Source: Bolinopsis microptera
Taxonomy: Eukaryota > Ctenophora > Tentaculata > Lobata > Bolinopsidae
Length of the DNA: 64,000 nucleotides
Direction: 5' to 3'
Assembly (NCBI RefSeq): GCF_026151205.1
Contig: NC_087080.1
Location: 5,436,797 to 5,500,796, forward strand
The notes beneath the pieces were generated by a model. The model saw only the letters and a program-made list of their open reading frames with translations, made no database searches and was not told where the DNA came from. A program made the translations under genes and the position numbers. This document shows, piece by piece, positions 34,465-46,905 of the stretch (positions are counted from its first letter, which is position 1; every line of letters starts with the position of its first letter).

Positions 34465-37226
34465 ACATAACATAACATAACATTATAAATAATGCCTCTC
34501 TGGGCATCTCAAAAAGAAATTCATAGAAAATGAACACTTTACGTTTGAAACCATATAATTACAAACTTTTTAAAAAATTTAACTAAATACCTTTGATATT
34601 AACCTTCTTCCTCTTAGCTACCAATGGATTATCTTTCATATAACTTACATAACTATTCCTATTAGACACAGACACATCTATCCTATCAAAGATGTCATAT
34701 GAAAGTTCCCAGTGATGACCAAGCTTATTAGCTCGATATCCATGAAGCCGAAAGGCATCTAATCCCCTCTTGAAACCAGTAACTGACTCACTAGCTTTCA
34801 CAAGTGGTGGTAGACTGTTCCAATAGCGCAAGACCCTTTGGGCAAAGAAATCAGTCTCATTTGTGGTGAATCTATGAGTCTTTGATCTAGCAGCAACGGT
34901 CCTACCAGAACGACCAAATAAATCGGAACCATAACCCACAAAGCCTTCCTGGATCTTGAACATCTCAATGAGATCTCCACGAACCCTGCGTTCAAGCAGG
35001 GTTGTGAGGTTCAGCTTATCCAGTCTCTCTCTGTACGTCATGAGTCCCAATCCATCAATCATACGGGTGAACGATCTTTGAACACCTTCCAATTCAAGAA
35101 TCAGTGACCAGTTTCCATGCCTAGCCATTGGAGCCCATGCCTGTGAACAATACTCTATATGAGGCTTTACTAAAGACTTATACAAGCCCAGCATAACGCT
35201 TTTCTCCCTCGATATAATATTTCTTGTAAGCCAGGCAATGGTACTATTAGCTTTAGCAATGCACTTTCTCACATGACCCTCAAAGTTGAAGCTGGTGTTA
35301 AAGACAACTCCAAGGTCCTTCTCGCTTTCAACACATCTCAAAGGCACACCACCAAACAAGTACTGATTCTTAGGATTACAAGAACCAATTTGCATGACCA
35401 TACACTTATCTACATTAAAATTTAAACACCAACGAGACTCCCAAAGTTCTAGCAACTTCAAATCAGCTGTTAGATTAATAAAAGGATTAACAATCATTTT
35501 AACATCATCAGCAAAAAGTTTGATAATAGCTTTGATTCCTTCTGGAAGATCATTTACAAATAAAAGAAAGAGCAATGGTCCCAAAACACTGCCTTGGGGC
35601 ACTCCTGAGAGTATATACTTAATCTCAGAAAATTCATCTCCTACTTTAACTTTCATAGACCTCCCTACTAAAAAGTTTTCTAAAATACCAATTATCTCCT
35701 CAGGAACACCAACATTTCTTAATTTAACTAATAAACGGTGGTGTGGTACGCTATCAAAGGCCTTAGAGAAATCAAAGTATAATATATCAGCACAGCCACC
35801 TTCAGCCAGCAAGTCATTGACAGCGTCAATAGACTCCAGTAGGTTAGATAAGCATGACCGACCCTTCATGAAGCCGTGCTGCGTGCTACTAAGCACCTGT
35901 TCAACACCATCGAGAATATACTCCCTAAGAAGCTTCTCATAGGCTTTGCATAGTATACAAGTCAGTGACACAGGCCTGTAATTATTAGGACTATGTACTG
36001 ACCCCTTTTTGTGCAAGGCCACAACAGTGGCAGTTTTCCATACCTCAGGAATATACTGCTCAGAAGCACAGGCACTAAACAGCAACACAACCGCATCCAC
36101 AAAGGAACTGTTCTCACTTAAATACCTCAGGAGTCTAGGATGAACACCATCAGGACCCATAGCTTTACTAATATCTAGTGATCCCAAAATCTTGGCAACA
36201 CTTTCAGGGTGCACCATAAATTTACTCCAGAAGTAATCATTATTACATTCTGTATAACAATTTTGAGGCAGAGGGCCAAAAGGTTCAGGTTTAAAAACTG
36301 ACTGGAAAAAATCAGCTAACACTTCTGCCGTTTCAGAAGGAGACTTGGTCTCAGAACCATCATCTGTTTTAAGTCTTTCTACAGATTTTCTTAAAACACT
36401 TTTAGATTTAAGGTAATTAAAAAGAGGTTTACAATTTAACTTAAACAATTTAGTCACTTTAGTCTCATATTTGATCTTTGCCTTAATCTCAGCGTTCTGG
36501 TACATCCGCTGCTCGTACTCGGCTGCGTTAAACATCACCATCGTAGGATCCTCGTCAAAATCCTTCCATGCCCGGTCCTTGCACTTTCTTTTCCTAACCA
36601 GACTAGAGCAATCCCAGGGTAACCTCTGTAAGATCTCCCCACCTTTAGTTGTTTTAAGGTGGGTGGTTGGAACACGATCTGAAATGACACTAAGTTTTTG
36701 GTGTAATTCTTCCCACATCTCTTCGACCTGAAGATCTTCTCTAGAGTACCCCCAGCTGATGTCTGATGACTGTGTGTTAACAAAGTCCTGATCCACCTTA
36801 TACCAGCTTTTCTTCTTAGATGTAAGGAACTCGACATTGTTTTTGACTTTCAGCTCGACCAGTAGTGATACATGATCGCTTTTACCGAGAGGAGCAAGGA
36901 TATCAACATTATTTACAAAACAATCATTATTGCAGAAGACCTGATCAAGCAAGGAGCATTGAGTTGTATCACCAACCTTCCTGACACGTGTCGAAGACCC
37001 AGTGACATACCACTTCAAACCTTTCCTGGTAAAGACATTCAAGAATTCTGATTCCATCAGCAACCTTCTGTCACATGAGTTTGGTGGGCGCTCGACTAAA
37101 CTTTTGTCCCAGTTAACATGAGGTAGGTTCACATCGCCAACTATCACCAACTCTTCATCCGCATTAACTGGTAAACGTTCAAGAGCACCTAACAGGCCAG
37201 CATTGTCCTTCATATCAATCATTGCC
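34465..37226 (-). mobile_element. CR1-group LINE, 5'-truncated, with an open RT frame
   Basis: Non-LTR retrotransposon cut inside the endonuclease domain at about 37226. Coding region 34583-37222. The 3' end is marked by an ATGTT-type short tandem tail (CATAACATAACATAACATTA on the plus strand, about 34465-34484), as is usual for CR1-group LINEs. It lies between a short repeat and the Copia-split LINE. Confidence 0.8.
34583..37222 (-). CDS. LINE ORF2 (endonuclease remnant plus full reverse transcriptase)
   Basis: An uninterrupted frame of 879 codons. The N-terminus retains only the later part of an APE-type endonuclease (LVIVGDVNLPHVNW, SLLDQVF, GKSDHVSLL). RT motifs follow in order: ISKAMGPDGVHPRLL, VVALHKKGS, NNYRPVSLTCI, STQHGFMKGRSC, LYFDFSKAFDSVPH, LSGVPQGSVLGPLLF, LFADD (about 35509-35524), ESEKDLGVVFN. 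The C-terminal part (LVKPHIEYCSQAWAP, RVRGDLIEMFKI, FFAQRVLRYWNSLP) is the usual thumb and tail of CR1/Rex-like elements. The Met at 37222 is simply the first in frame after the truncation and not a natural start. Absence of stops indicates recent insertion. Confidence 0.85.
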   Translation of the reverse strand: MIDMKDNAGLLGALERLPVNADEELVIVGDVNLPHVNWDKSLVERPPNSCDRRLLMESEFLNVFTRKGLKWYVTGSSTRVRKVGDTTQCSLLDQVFCNNDCFVNNVDILAPLGKSDHVSLLVELKVKNNVEFLTSKKKSWYKVDQDFVNTQSSDISWGYSREDLQVEEMWEELHQKLSVISDRVPTTHLKTTKGGEILQRLPWDCSSLVRKRKCKDRAWKDFDEDPTMVMFNAAEYEQRMYQNAEIKAKIKYETKVTKLFKLNCKPLFNYLKSKSVLRKSVERLKTDDGSETKSPSETAEVLADFFQSVFKPEPFGPLPQNCYTECNNDYFWSKFMVHPESVAKILGSLDISKAMGPDGVHPRLLRYLSENSSFVDAVVLLFSACASEQYIPEVWKTATVVALHKKGSVHSPNNYRPVSLTCILCKAYEKLLREYILDGVEQVLSSTQHGFMKGRSCLSNLLESIDAVNDLLAEGGCADILYFDFSKAFDSVPHHRLLVKLRNVGVPEEIIGILENFLVGRSMKVKVGDEFSEIKYILSGVPQGSVLGPLLFLLFVNDLPEGIKAIIKLFADDVKMIVNPFINLTADLKLLELWESRWCLNFNVDKCMVMQIGSCNPKNQYLFGGVPLRCVESEKDLGVVFNTSFNFEGHVRKCIAKANSTIAWLTRNIISREKSVMLGLYKSLVKPHIEYCSQAWAPMARHGNWSLILELEGVQRSFTRMIDGLGLMTYRERLDKLNLTTLLERRVRGDLIEMFKIQEGFVGYGSDLFGRSGRTVAARSKTHRFTTNETDFFAQRVLRYWNSLPPLVKASESVTGFKRGLDAFRLHGYRANKLGHHWELSYDIFDRIDVSVSNRNSYVSYMKDNPLVAKRKKVNIKGI

Positions 37227-37229
37227 GAT

Positions 37230-38440
37230 CCCCCGTGTTGATAGTTTCAAGGTTCGTCATCTACCTTGTGTAAACTATTTGTTTACTATATATTTGTTTA
37301 CTATATGATTCTAATACAGCTCTACTATGATCACTGCTTATATTGTCCGTTTACAGCGTTTGAATATGGACACTTCTTGAAGCCATGTCATGTTAACGAA
37401 TCAAAGTCGTCGCGTGGTTACCTGATGGGATTACTGTGTTGCCTCTTACAATACGACTGTCATCTTAATATTCAAATTGTGCTACTCGTTACCTTGCAAC
37501 TTAGTCCACCCGATAATATAATTTCAGGGTTGTTGCTAACTGATTGCATCAAAAACGAATTACATTATCCCCTTGGTTATTGAACAGTTCGTTTCACTAT
37601 AGTAATGACGTCATAAGTTTGCACCACACTTAAGTTTTCAGTTATTCACTCCGAGGTCATTTGATTTCATTCCAATTTACTGATTCTTTTCCCGTTGGTT
37701 TTTTAAGTAGGTGGTATCTATTTTGATTTGATAATGTAAGTAGGCGACGAATTGGTGTATTAGGGAATTATAGCAAAATTTCAGGTTATCCTAAGCTTTG
37801 GCCACTGACCACTTTGGCCTCTCTTACCTTTATTTTAGTACATAGGGTATTCTATTTATCTGGCCATCTGACCGATTCGATTTCGAGGGACTAGTGACAT
37901 AGGGTCTAGAATGTAGACTGCAGCTTCCAACAACTGTTCTGCGGCCAACTCGCAGCTGCTCATCATTTATCATCATCATGAAATTCCTCAGGTCTCTTTG
38001 TCAACTCAAGTTACTGTACCAAATCCTATTTTCACTCGATTATCAAGTAGTACAGGAACACCAAAGTGCCACACTGCTTCATCTAGAAGCTTCCTTCTTC
38101 CAATGCGGAGGTACGTTGAAGAAGCTGAATAGAAAAAAGTATGTTTCACTACCGTGCTGAGTTGTGTCTTCCATTGCATCCTCCTGCAGTTTGTCTGCAT
38201 CAGAACCTTTTCACATCTGGTCTCATTACCATTAACATTCAATGGAAGTCCTGTCGTAACATGTCAGCTCTTTCAAGAACATTCTGTTGTCTGAAAACTA
38301 CTTCATCTGTTACACACTCTTTTCTTTACTTCATCTTCACTGTACTTAAAAACTTAACCAACCAACTATTATCAAACATGTCAATCTTACAAATGTCAAC
38401 AATCCTAAAATAATTTAGAACCGAAATGTGATCCTTTGTA
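37230..38440. other. Unannotated stretch between two LINEs
   Basis: Contains short open stretches on both strands (for example 37266-37583 and 37978-38413) without recognisable domains. No repeat or gene is supported. Confidence 0.45.
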
Positions 38441-39382
38441 AGATTATATGTCCCAAAAGTCAAATTGACTTGTACTCAAGTATAAAGTCGAACAATTTAC
38501 TCCAATAACCACGGTCACTAGCAAGTTCTCTCAAATGAAGAATATCATCATACGACTCAAGCAAGATGAAACGCTTCCAGAGGTCAACCTTCAGGTGGTG
38601 TAGGAGGTTACGTCTGTGAGCCCCGAGTCTACCAACTTCACTACACATCTCGACAGCAAAACACAGCGCAGCTTGAGCTGGTGATCTTTCATCGCTCCTC
38701 AGTATGTGTCCTAGCATCTTCCACCTAGATAACTCAGCACGCTCAGACATAGGGGTAGAGTTACTCTGTTTGTAGAGGGTATCTTTGGACATCATACTGC
38801 GTGGCCAGCTGACATTCATGATCTTTCTGAGGGGGTTACGGTGACATGCGTCTAGTTTGTCCCAGTACGATTTAGGCATTCCCCAGCAACTAGAGTTATA
38901 CATGAGGATAGATACTACTTGGGCCTCATAGACCTTCAGCTTCTTCTGTAGGGGGATCTTACTCTGGCACCAGACCTTCTTGAAGTTCTGGAATGCTACA
39001 TTGGCTAACATGATTCTTCTGGTGACATCTTTCCTACTTTCTAGCAGAGAACCCAATAACTTGCTACTGCACCATTCTTCATTCATTCTAAGGGGTTTAC
39101 CATCATCCATGACCTCATCTTTCCCAGCTATGTAGACGTGTACAAACTCTGTCTTTGATTCATTAATATTCAGATTCCACTCTTTGAACACCTTAGTAGC
39201 GATAGGGAGGAGGGCTTCTAGAGCATCTTTGTCTTCACCAAGATAGTCGATGTCATCAGAGTATGCATCTTCTTCAGGCATGCCACTAGGGCTTATAGGA
39301 GGGGTTGGGTGCAGCGTCACGGCACGCAGGTGGTAGCAGGCACCAGCTAGAGTGATCGTGAAACAGAGGCCTGAAACACTAT

Positions 39383-39565
39383 TGTTAAATCAGAGAAGTA
39401 ATGACACACGTTGATAAGTCAGGAAAGAAGTCAATAGATATACAAAGACCCCACGGCTAACAGAGACATCATATATATAACATACTCCTGAAATATAGGG
39501 AGTTAACTCACATTCAAATATAGATACAAACATATAAAATATAATAGGAGAATATCAAGTTCACA
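39383..39565 (-). repeat. Copia LTR, left copy (3' LTR in element sense)
   Basis: 183 bp, starts TGTTAAATCAGAGAAG and ends CAAGTTCACA on the plus strand. A purine-rich tract lies just inside. Nearly identical to the other LTR. Confidence 0.93.
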
Positions 39566-42500
39566 ATCTCCCTAAACTTTCTCTCAAATATTAAAAATGT
39601 TTAAATATTAAAAATCCCTAAAAACAACATACCCAAGTATCAAACTGGGCTACCTTTAAAACACAGATTCTGCCGTGGGTCAATTCAATCAAAACAATAG
39701 AATTATATCAAATAATTCATTCTCATTCATTCACACTTTTTATTTTAAAAGTTCAGTTCTAACTTTCATTATACATTACAGTTTAATAGTTCAATTCCAA
39801 CGTTCATTACACATTACATCAATTACTGAGCTTACAATACAGAGTACTGTCTCAGTTCACTAGGAAGTGTCCCTTTTTCTAACACCTCACGCAACAAAGA
39901 CGAAGATGCACCAGCCTTTGTCAAACAGTCTGCAAGCTGGAGATTTGTTGGAACCCACACATAACGTACTTCATTTTTGTTGAATCGTTGTCTTAGACAA
40001 GCCATGGGAATCCTCAACCCTTTGTCTTCAAGGGTGTTTGTTGTTTTCACAGCATCAAAGAGAGACTTGCAATCCGTTATACAGACTATAGGAACATCTA
40101 TTTTCACAATTTCATTCCACTGCGCTTTAATCAGCTCTGCAGACTCCAGGCCGTCAACTAATGCCCAACTTTCAGCAGCTAATGTGCTCTTACATACTTT
40201 CTTTATCTTTCTACTCTGCCATGTAAGTGGACAGCACTGACCAGATCGGTCAACCATCAATGCCCACCTTGTGAGGATCCATCAGCCAGGTTACCAAAGG
40301 AAGCATCACTGAATACAACCATTGTTGTGTGTTGAAGGTCAAGTGAAGGAAACCTGATTGACAGTGGGTTTTTCTGCATAAACACAATTGTCTTGTTCAC
40401 CAGTTTCAGATCTTTGATCGTTCCCGAAGCATAGGAGTTGGATGCAATGCATGTGCCATACGCAATATCTGGTCGTGACTGTGTTGCTGCCCAGAGCAGC
40501 TGTCCTGCTACTGATCGCAACTGACTTCTTTCTGCCTCATTGATTGGACATGCATTCAGTTTTACTTTGTTCTGGTCGATTTTGATTCTGCTCACTTGAT
40601 TTACATAACCCAGCTGTGATATTTTTATTGCCCTGTAACTTTGACTGAGATCGAGCCCAGTGTACGTAAAGGATGTATCGACTTCCATACTGAGCTTGTA
40701 TTTCATTTTTAAGGCACCAATGACCTCTTTGATGAATATTTCCAGTCCTCCAAACATAAGATCATCAACATGGATCACTATGATCCCACACGGCTTATCA
40801 TTTCTCTGTAAAAAGAAAAATGATTCATCGTACACTGACACTGCTACACCAAGCTCTACTAGGGTATCTCTTAGTTCGACATACCACATTCTTGGACCAT
40901 CAACCAAGCCATGTAGATGCATTTGAGGAGTTTCCACAATTTTCCAGATACCTTAGCTTCATTTGGTGGTTTAATGTATACTGTTCTTGAGATATCTTTT
41001 CCCTGTAGAAAAGCAGCCTGTACATCAATGTGCTGCAGTTTCCAATGCTCTGCTTGCAAAAGAGTAATTGCCAATCTGATTGAGTCCCTACTGCATGTTG
41101 GGGAATCTGATCGTATTGCTTGATTTTTCTCCTGATAGCCTAGAGCAACTAACCGTGCCTTGTACACATTCGTGGTATTCTTTATCTTCTTTGTGATTAC
41201 CCACCTCACACCAATCGTTTTCTGACCTTCATCAGGAACTTCCTCATAGACTTTATTGGTACAAAACTTTTCAAGCTCTGCCTCCTTAGCATCAACAATT
41301 GCTTGTTCACATGAATCTGTAACGCTTGTAAACATAACTTCATGTTCCTGCTCCTCTTCTCTATCTTCGTGCCATTCCTCTGTTAACTCAAACCAGTCGA
41401 CACAATGAGTTTCTTCCTCCCCATCAAGCTGAATGTTCAGGCAGTTTTTGTATTTTCCTCCAGCCTTACCTGCTCTACTAAGGATGTAAGCCTTCTCCCA
41501 GACATCCTCTTCTCCCTCTTCAGGGTACTTGGGTTTGTACATCACAGAAGTTTTCGTCTTAGGCAGGTTTTTATTTCCATTACCATTAACACTGGCTGTG
41601 CTTACAGGAGCACTAGAAGGAGTATCTATTTCATCAGTTATTTGCGCCTGAGCCAATGGCAAACTGTCATTTTCATCCTGATTTCTTTCTTCTGTTCTTG
41701 TCATATTTTTCTCAAAGTCAGATAATTCATCATTGTTCGATTCTGAAGGAGCTTTGACACTGACGGGATCACTTTTGTCCTTCAAATTACCAGTTTCTTC
41801 TAATTCAGGGACATATGTTGGCTTAATGTGACAAGGATGTACCTTGATGATCTGAAATCCATGCTTTACAACAAACGTCTGACCATCCCGACCTATGACA
41901 ACACCTGGTCCATGCCAGGAGTCACTGTTGTTTCTTTTATAGAAAATCTTTTCCCCTGGATCGAGATGAACATCATTACATGTTCTGACCTGGCTTTTCA
42001 AAGCTCTCATGATCTTGGAACTATTCTCTGCTCTTATAAACCCCTCTCTGGCAATCCTCATTGCTCTTAGATGATTCTCTACAGTTTCACTACAGACACT
42101 ACTAATCGATTCCATTGCAGGAAGCTTACTGTCTATCACATTGGGGAAAGATGGATTTCTACCCATAACCAACTGCATGGGTGAATACCCACCCGTCATT
42201 TGTAAAGAGTTTTTAGCACTAAGTGCCCAGCTCAAAGCTGTTTTCCACGAACAATTCGAATCTTGCTTTGTTTTTATCATACTTTCAGCTAGAACTTGAT
42301 GATGGCGTTCAACCATACCATTGCTAAAAGGACTTTCAGCTGCCGATTGTTGTGATTCGATATTGAATCTCTCACACATTTCTACATATTCTGCATTAGA
42401 AAACTCCCCTCCATTATCGGCCATAAAACGGCGGGGAGGCCAGAACTGTGCTATCCACCCAGAACAGATTGCCTCTACAATTGTCTCTTTTCGTTTATTT

Positions 42501-44286
42501 GGAACCAACAATGCAACTGAATATCGTGTAGCACAGTCAATCATGTGCAGAAATGTTACCTCTCCCTGGACCGTTTTCAAGTCCATAGCTACACAATCAT
42601 TAAACACTGTTCCTCGTGGGAGACCAACTACTGGTCTGGGCTTTGGCTTAGAGTATCTTTGACACACTTCACACTTTTGGCATACATCCTCTAGTACCTC
42701 AAGAAATAGTTTAGAGTCAAAACCTGCATTCTTTAGGAGGGTCTTTAGTTTGTACATCGGTGCATGGGCAAACTGTCTGTGAAGTTTAAGTGCCTTTTTC
42801 GCCATAAGCTTTTTGTTGTTCCCACCAAAAGTTTCATCTGTAACTGTGAGAAATACTTTCACACTGGAGTCCACAAGACTCCTCTTTTTGTTACAGATAG
42901 GCACACAATAGTGTCCAGATTTGCACTCCAAAAGGGGTATTTTCTCTCCATTGAACTCGAGAGTATCTTCAAGAAAGTTAAGGATTGCACCAACCTTTTT
43001 TAATGCAGGCTTACTAAGCAGAAGAGGAATATCACATTTGACAACATTTGCCTCAATCAAGATTCTTTTGCTTCCGATTCTTCCAGGAATTTTAATGAGC
43101 TTATTTGACACAACTGACTTACCATCTCCAAACGTGAAAGGTGTCTGGCAGCTAGTTGAAGACATCATGATCTCTCTCTCTCAGCATCATCAAGTGTTTC
43201 TATGTACTGGCTGACCCAATTCTCGCCAACGACAGATTTTGTACAACCTGAATCGATAACTGCACAAGAAAGAGTCTCAAAAACTAGTGAATTCACTTCA
43301 CTGTTTTGCTGGTAAAGCACAGACTCTGGATCAGCCACTGTAGTAAGCAATGTTATGTATGTACGTGACAATGAGTCATCTACTTCCATCTCAGCAGGTT
43401 GACCTTGAACCAAGAAATTTCTCGATGTCCCTTGTTCAGATCTCCAATTTGGGTTTGGTGCTGCTTGATTAGTACACTCTCTTGAGTAGTGACCATTCTT
43501 CCCACAGTTGAAGCAATTGATCTGAGATCTGGGCCTCTTACCTCTCACATACGGATTCCCCTGATTTCTAAGAGTTCCCCTACTCCTCATGGGACCTCCT
43601 CTATCTTGTCCTCTACTCCGTCTGTAACCATGGGAGGTAAAATTACATGACTCTTCTGGTTCAGTCTTGATACAAGACCCCGTCACTTGGTCAAGTCCTG
43701 ATCTGTTCACATGTACAGGAAAAATCTTTGATATCGTTGAGATCATTTCTGCATATGTAAACTCTTTAACCGTTGCCAGTGCAAGATCCACTTTTTCACT
43801 TGACAGATTTGCACTGTTTAGAACTCTATATGCTAGTATTGCATCTGGCAGTTCCATCTTGTGTTTCCTCAGGTCTTCATACAACTTAGCGAATTCAGAA
43901 ATAAATGCCTGAAGATTCATACCCTCTTGACGTTCAAACTTTTCAAATCGACAATATGCCCGATATGCCATGTGAGATGAGTCCTCCTGGTATATACTGT
44001 CCAGGCGTTTTATAACTTTGTCCAACCCGTCATCAGCAGTTAAGACGTCTATTCCTAACGATCTCACATGGTTCTTCACCGGTCCCTCAGACAATTCCAA
44101 AAGGAATGCAGTTGCCCGACGCTTCTTTTCGTAGGATGTGAAAGTATTCCATAGGTCAATATCCAACCGCCAGTCTTCATAATTCTGACCTTCCTTGTAT
44201 GCCGGTGGGGCCTTTTGTGGTCCAACAGCTTTCCTTTCTACCACCTTATCTTCACCTGTCATTTTTGAACCGCTGCCTGCTACCAA

Positions 44287-44469
44287 TGTTAAATCAGAGA
44301 AGCAATGACACACGTTGATAAGTCAGGAAAGAAGTCAATAGATATACAAAGACCCCACGGCTAACAGAGACATCATATATATAACATACTCCTGAAATAT
44401 AGGGAGTTAACTCACATTCAAATATAGATACAAACATATAAAATATAATAGGAGAATATCAAGTTCACA
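44287..44469 (-). repeat. Copia LTR, right copy (5' LTR in element sense)
   Basis: 183 bp with the same TG...CA ends; followed by ACTAT, the target duplication. The primer-binding site lies immediately to its left. Confidence 0.93.
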
Positions 44470-44759
44470 ACTATCACCTTGGGGTCCTCCATTGGTGCTG
44501 ATGAATTCAAGGGAGGTAGCGTTGTTGACTCGCACCTTGATCTTGGTGTTGCTCAGGAGGAATCTCACTAGTCTGATCTCATCTCTTGTGCACCCTGCGT
44601 CCTCTAGTAGGTTGAGCACAGTCTGCCTACTGATCGTATCGAAGGCACTGGACACGTCTAGGCCCATCTTGTGGAAAGACCACTCTCTTTCTTTTACGAT
44701 GCTGATCAACATACGGTGACACCATACCAACTTGATTGAATAATCCCTTTCCTCTTTAA

Positions 44760-46900
44760 AGTTTCTTTGTAGTTTATGTGTCTGTTCTTCTTTGACTTAA
44801 AAACCAGCTATCTGCATTCGTTTTCGACTGGTGTCTTAGATCTTAACAAACCTCTTTCTCTCTCTTTCGGTTAAGGTCAACAGTTTCTGACTTCCTACTG
44901 TAAGAGGGAAGCCTTCTCGCCGTGCCCACAGCATGCAACTCCTGCTAGCTGCACGCCAGGACTCCCAAAGTATATACGAAATCATAAAATAATAAATATC
45001 AATGCAACAGACCCCTGGCCCTGGAGTCTTGAAGCTGTCACTACCTGGCTCAGAGCAAACCCACTTCTGTTGTAGTACTTCTGCGGGCAGACAAGGGTAA
45101 AGGATGAAAAATCCTAGGAGGTTACCCAAAAAGGAGGTTACCAAATATCCTCATTCTGAGCGTCATGATCTGGATGCACTTGCAGAGGAGGTGCTGGGAT
45201 GTTTCTGCTTCTCCTGGAAACTGTTCACAATCTTGCATCTCAAAGTTGACGTTGTTCGCCACGTTCTGAAGTAAACTAGTGGGCTGTGACCTAACCTGAC
45301 AGCTGCCATGTTAGCCATCTGATGTGAGTTCCAGAAAATTCAAGTTCCTGTATTCATATTTATGGAGGAACATCTCAAGTAGGATTTTCCTTTGTCACTG
45401 AGTGTGGCCTAATCTTAACAAACCACTCTTAGAACTTTCTCGTTTATCCAATTGTACGTCCAGTGCCACTTCATATTGCAGCCTGTAATAAAGACCCCAG
45501 GGTGCTAGAAACTTTCTAGAACCTCATGTGTGCAGGGGTACGGGCAACGGGCTGGGCAGTACCATGATCACGAATCGAGTCTAAGTTATATTTAGATTCA
45601 GGAGTTATAAGTTTATTTGATAGTTGTAAAATGGTTTGTTCCAGCCTTGGTAGGGCTACATCCTGTTCTTTCATGTGAGGAGCTGTCCCTTAAGTCTGAA
45701 CACTCATGTTGTACATTGTCAATAACATGTCGCTCTTTAAGATGGAGGCAATATATTTCTTCAGTTTATATCTTACACATGTCAGCTCTTCCTTTGAGTT
45801 GAAAATGATTCTCTGAGCTGTTCTTCATTTGATATTACTCCAACCATGTCACATTCTCTCCCCTGAACTCTTCCGCTCAGTTCTTAAGTATGTGCCCTAT
45901 TTCCACATGAAAAGTTGAGTATTATAAGTTGCTCTGCTGCTTCAGATCCAGTCCAAAGTGATCTCCACTTCCAAACAAGATTTATTGCGATATTTCTAGC
46001 TACTCAAAGCCATTTAAGAGATATTTAGTGCTGAAAGCGTTTGATTTAAATCTTTGCAGAAGTTGTGGGTAAATAATTTGTATATTATTCCTATGAAACT
46101 TAATGATCTCTAAATGGTTATACACCCAGCATTTCATGATGCACTTAAAATTTAAGCGGAGTCATCAGCTTTATTAAGCAACATCTTTAGCTTGCATTCT
46201 GTTACATTTTTGAGTTTTGGAATCATATAAGCTCACAAAGATCCAACATCCTAGGAACTTTGGTGTACACTTTTGAATATCTTGTTATTGATTTATTACA
46301 GTCCTGTCCTAGTCTCACAGTTTATGTTTAATTAAATATTAGAATTGAATATTATCATAAATTGTTACTACATGCCTATTTTACTTCAGATTATCCAACA
46401 ACTCTAGCCATTCGGTTACATTGTAAGCAGCCAATCAGTAAGTCAAGTTTGAAGCATAGAAAATGTAAACTTGTGCTTTTCCATACACATCATGCATCCC
46501 TTAAAAAGGGGAGTTCAAATGACTGGCAGTAGATGGTAAACACTAAACAGTACTTCGAAATGATAATCGTTAAATTAAAAAGTCATGATTATATTCTGAT
46601 TTTTTGTACTAATTTTGTGGGTATAACGGTTTTCAGTCAACAAGAAGAAGCTTTTCTTATGATAATATTGTTAATGAGGGACAAGGGCATCATTTTCAGT
46701 TACCTCAGCGGTCATTCTTCTATTCAGATCTTTGGACTTATCGATTCACCTGTATTCCTTTACTTCCACTTTTACTACTGCTTCTATTCAGTTGTCTTGT
46801 GATAGTTATCCATCACAGTTTCGTATTATTTCTACACTATTATTACCAGTTTTGATCATTTCATAAGATTCTTGTGTTTGCCAGTTAGTAGCAAGTGTTC
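44760..46900. other. Intergenic stretch with a possible degraded retroelement C-terminus
   Basis: At about 45140-45290 the minus strand encodes a decayed segment resembling the cysteine/histidine end of LINE proteins (CEQFPGEAETSQHLLCKC then LRMRIFG). Nothing else was recognised up to the adenylosuccinate lyase start; the plus-strand open stretches at 45617-45802 and 46533-46802 have no known domain. Confidence 0.4.
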
Positions 46901-46905
46901 CAGCT

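Larger units (their letters stand above)
39383..44469 (-). mobile_element. Copia-family LTR retrotransposon (fossil copy) inserted in a LINE
   Basis: Fossil Ty1/copia element, 5.1 kb, with two 183-bp LTRs (39383-39565 and 44287-44469), TG...CA ends and a 5-bp target duplication ACTAT (39378-39382, 44470-44474). Transcribed on the minus strand. Parts in order: primer-binding site TGGTAGCAGG next to the right-hand LTR (initiator-Met tRNA type); gag (about 44260-43450) with a CCHC knuckle (CFNCGKNGHYSREC); protease (VIDSGCTKSVV, about 43240); integrase with its HHCC region and DDE core (about 42780-42250); reverse transcriptase (about 41240-40500); RNase H (about 40280-39840). The order integrase before RT defines Copia. 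The coding region has about two or three breaks, so this copy looks dead, although the near-identical LTRs show that it is young. Confidence 0.92.
38460..44740 (-). mobile_element. LINE reverse-transcriptase fragment split by the Copia element
   Basis: Two minus-strand pieces of one non-LTR reverse transcriptase. The upstream piece (44475-44740) has GLDVSSAFDTISR and ends at STNGGPQGDS; the downstream piece (38460-39377) resumes with SGLCFTITLAGACYH, then YSDDIDYLGED (the catalytic box as YSDD), SKLLGSLLES, SRWKMLGHILRSDE and SDRGYWSKLFDFI. The join matches exactly the 5-bp target duplication of the LTR element. The LINE is 5'-truncated; its clade is not clear. The downstream piece is open for 286 codons. 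Confidence 0.82.

Noticed and set aside
42921-43214. Plus-strand frames across the Copia element
   Set aside because: Antisense shadows of the element's coding region.
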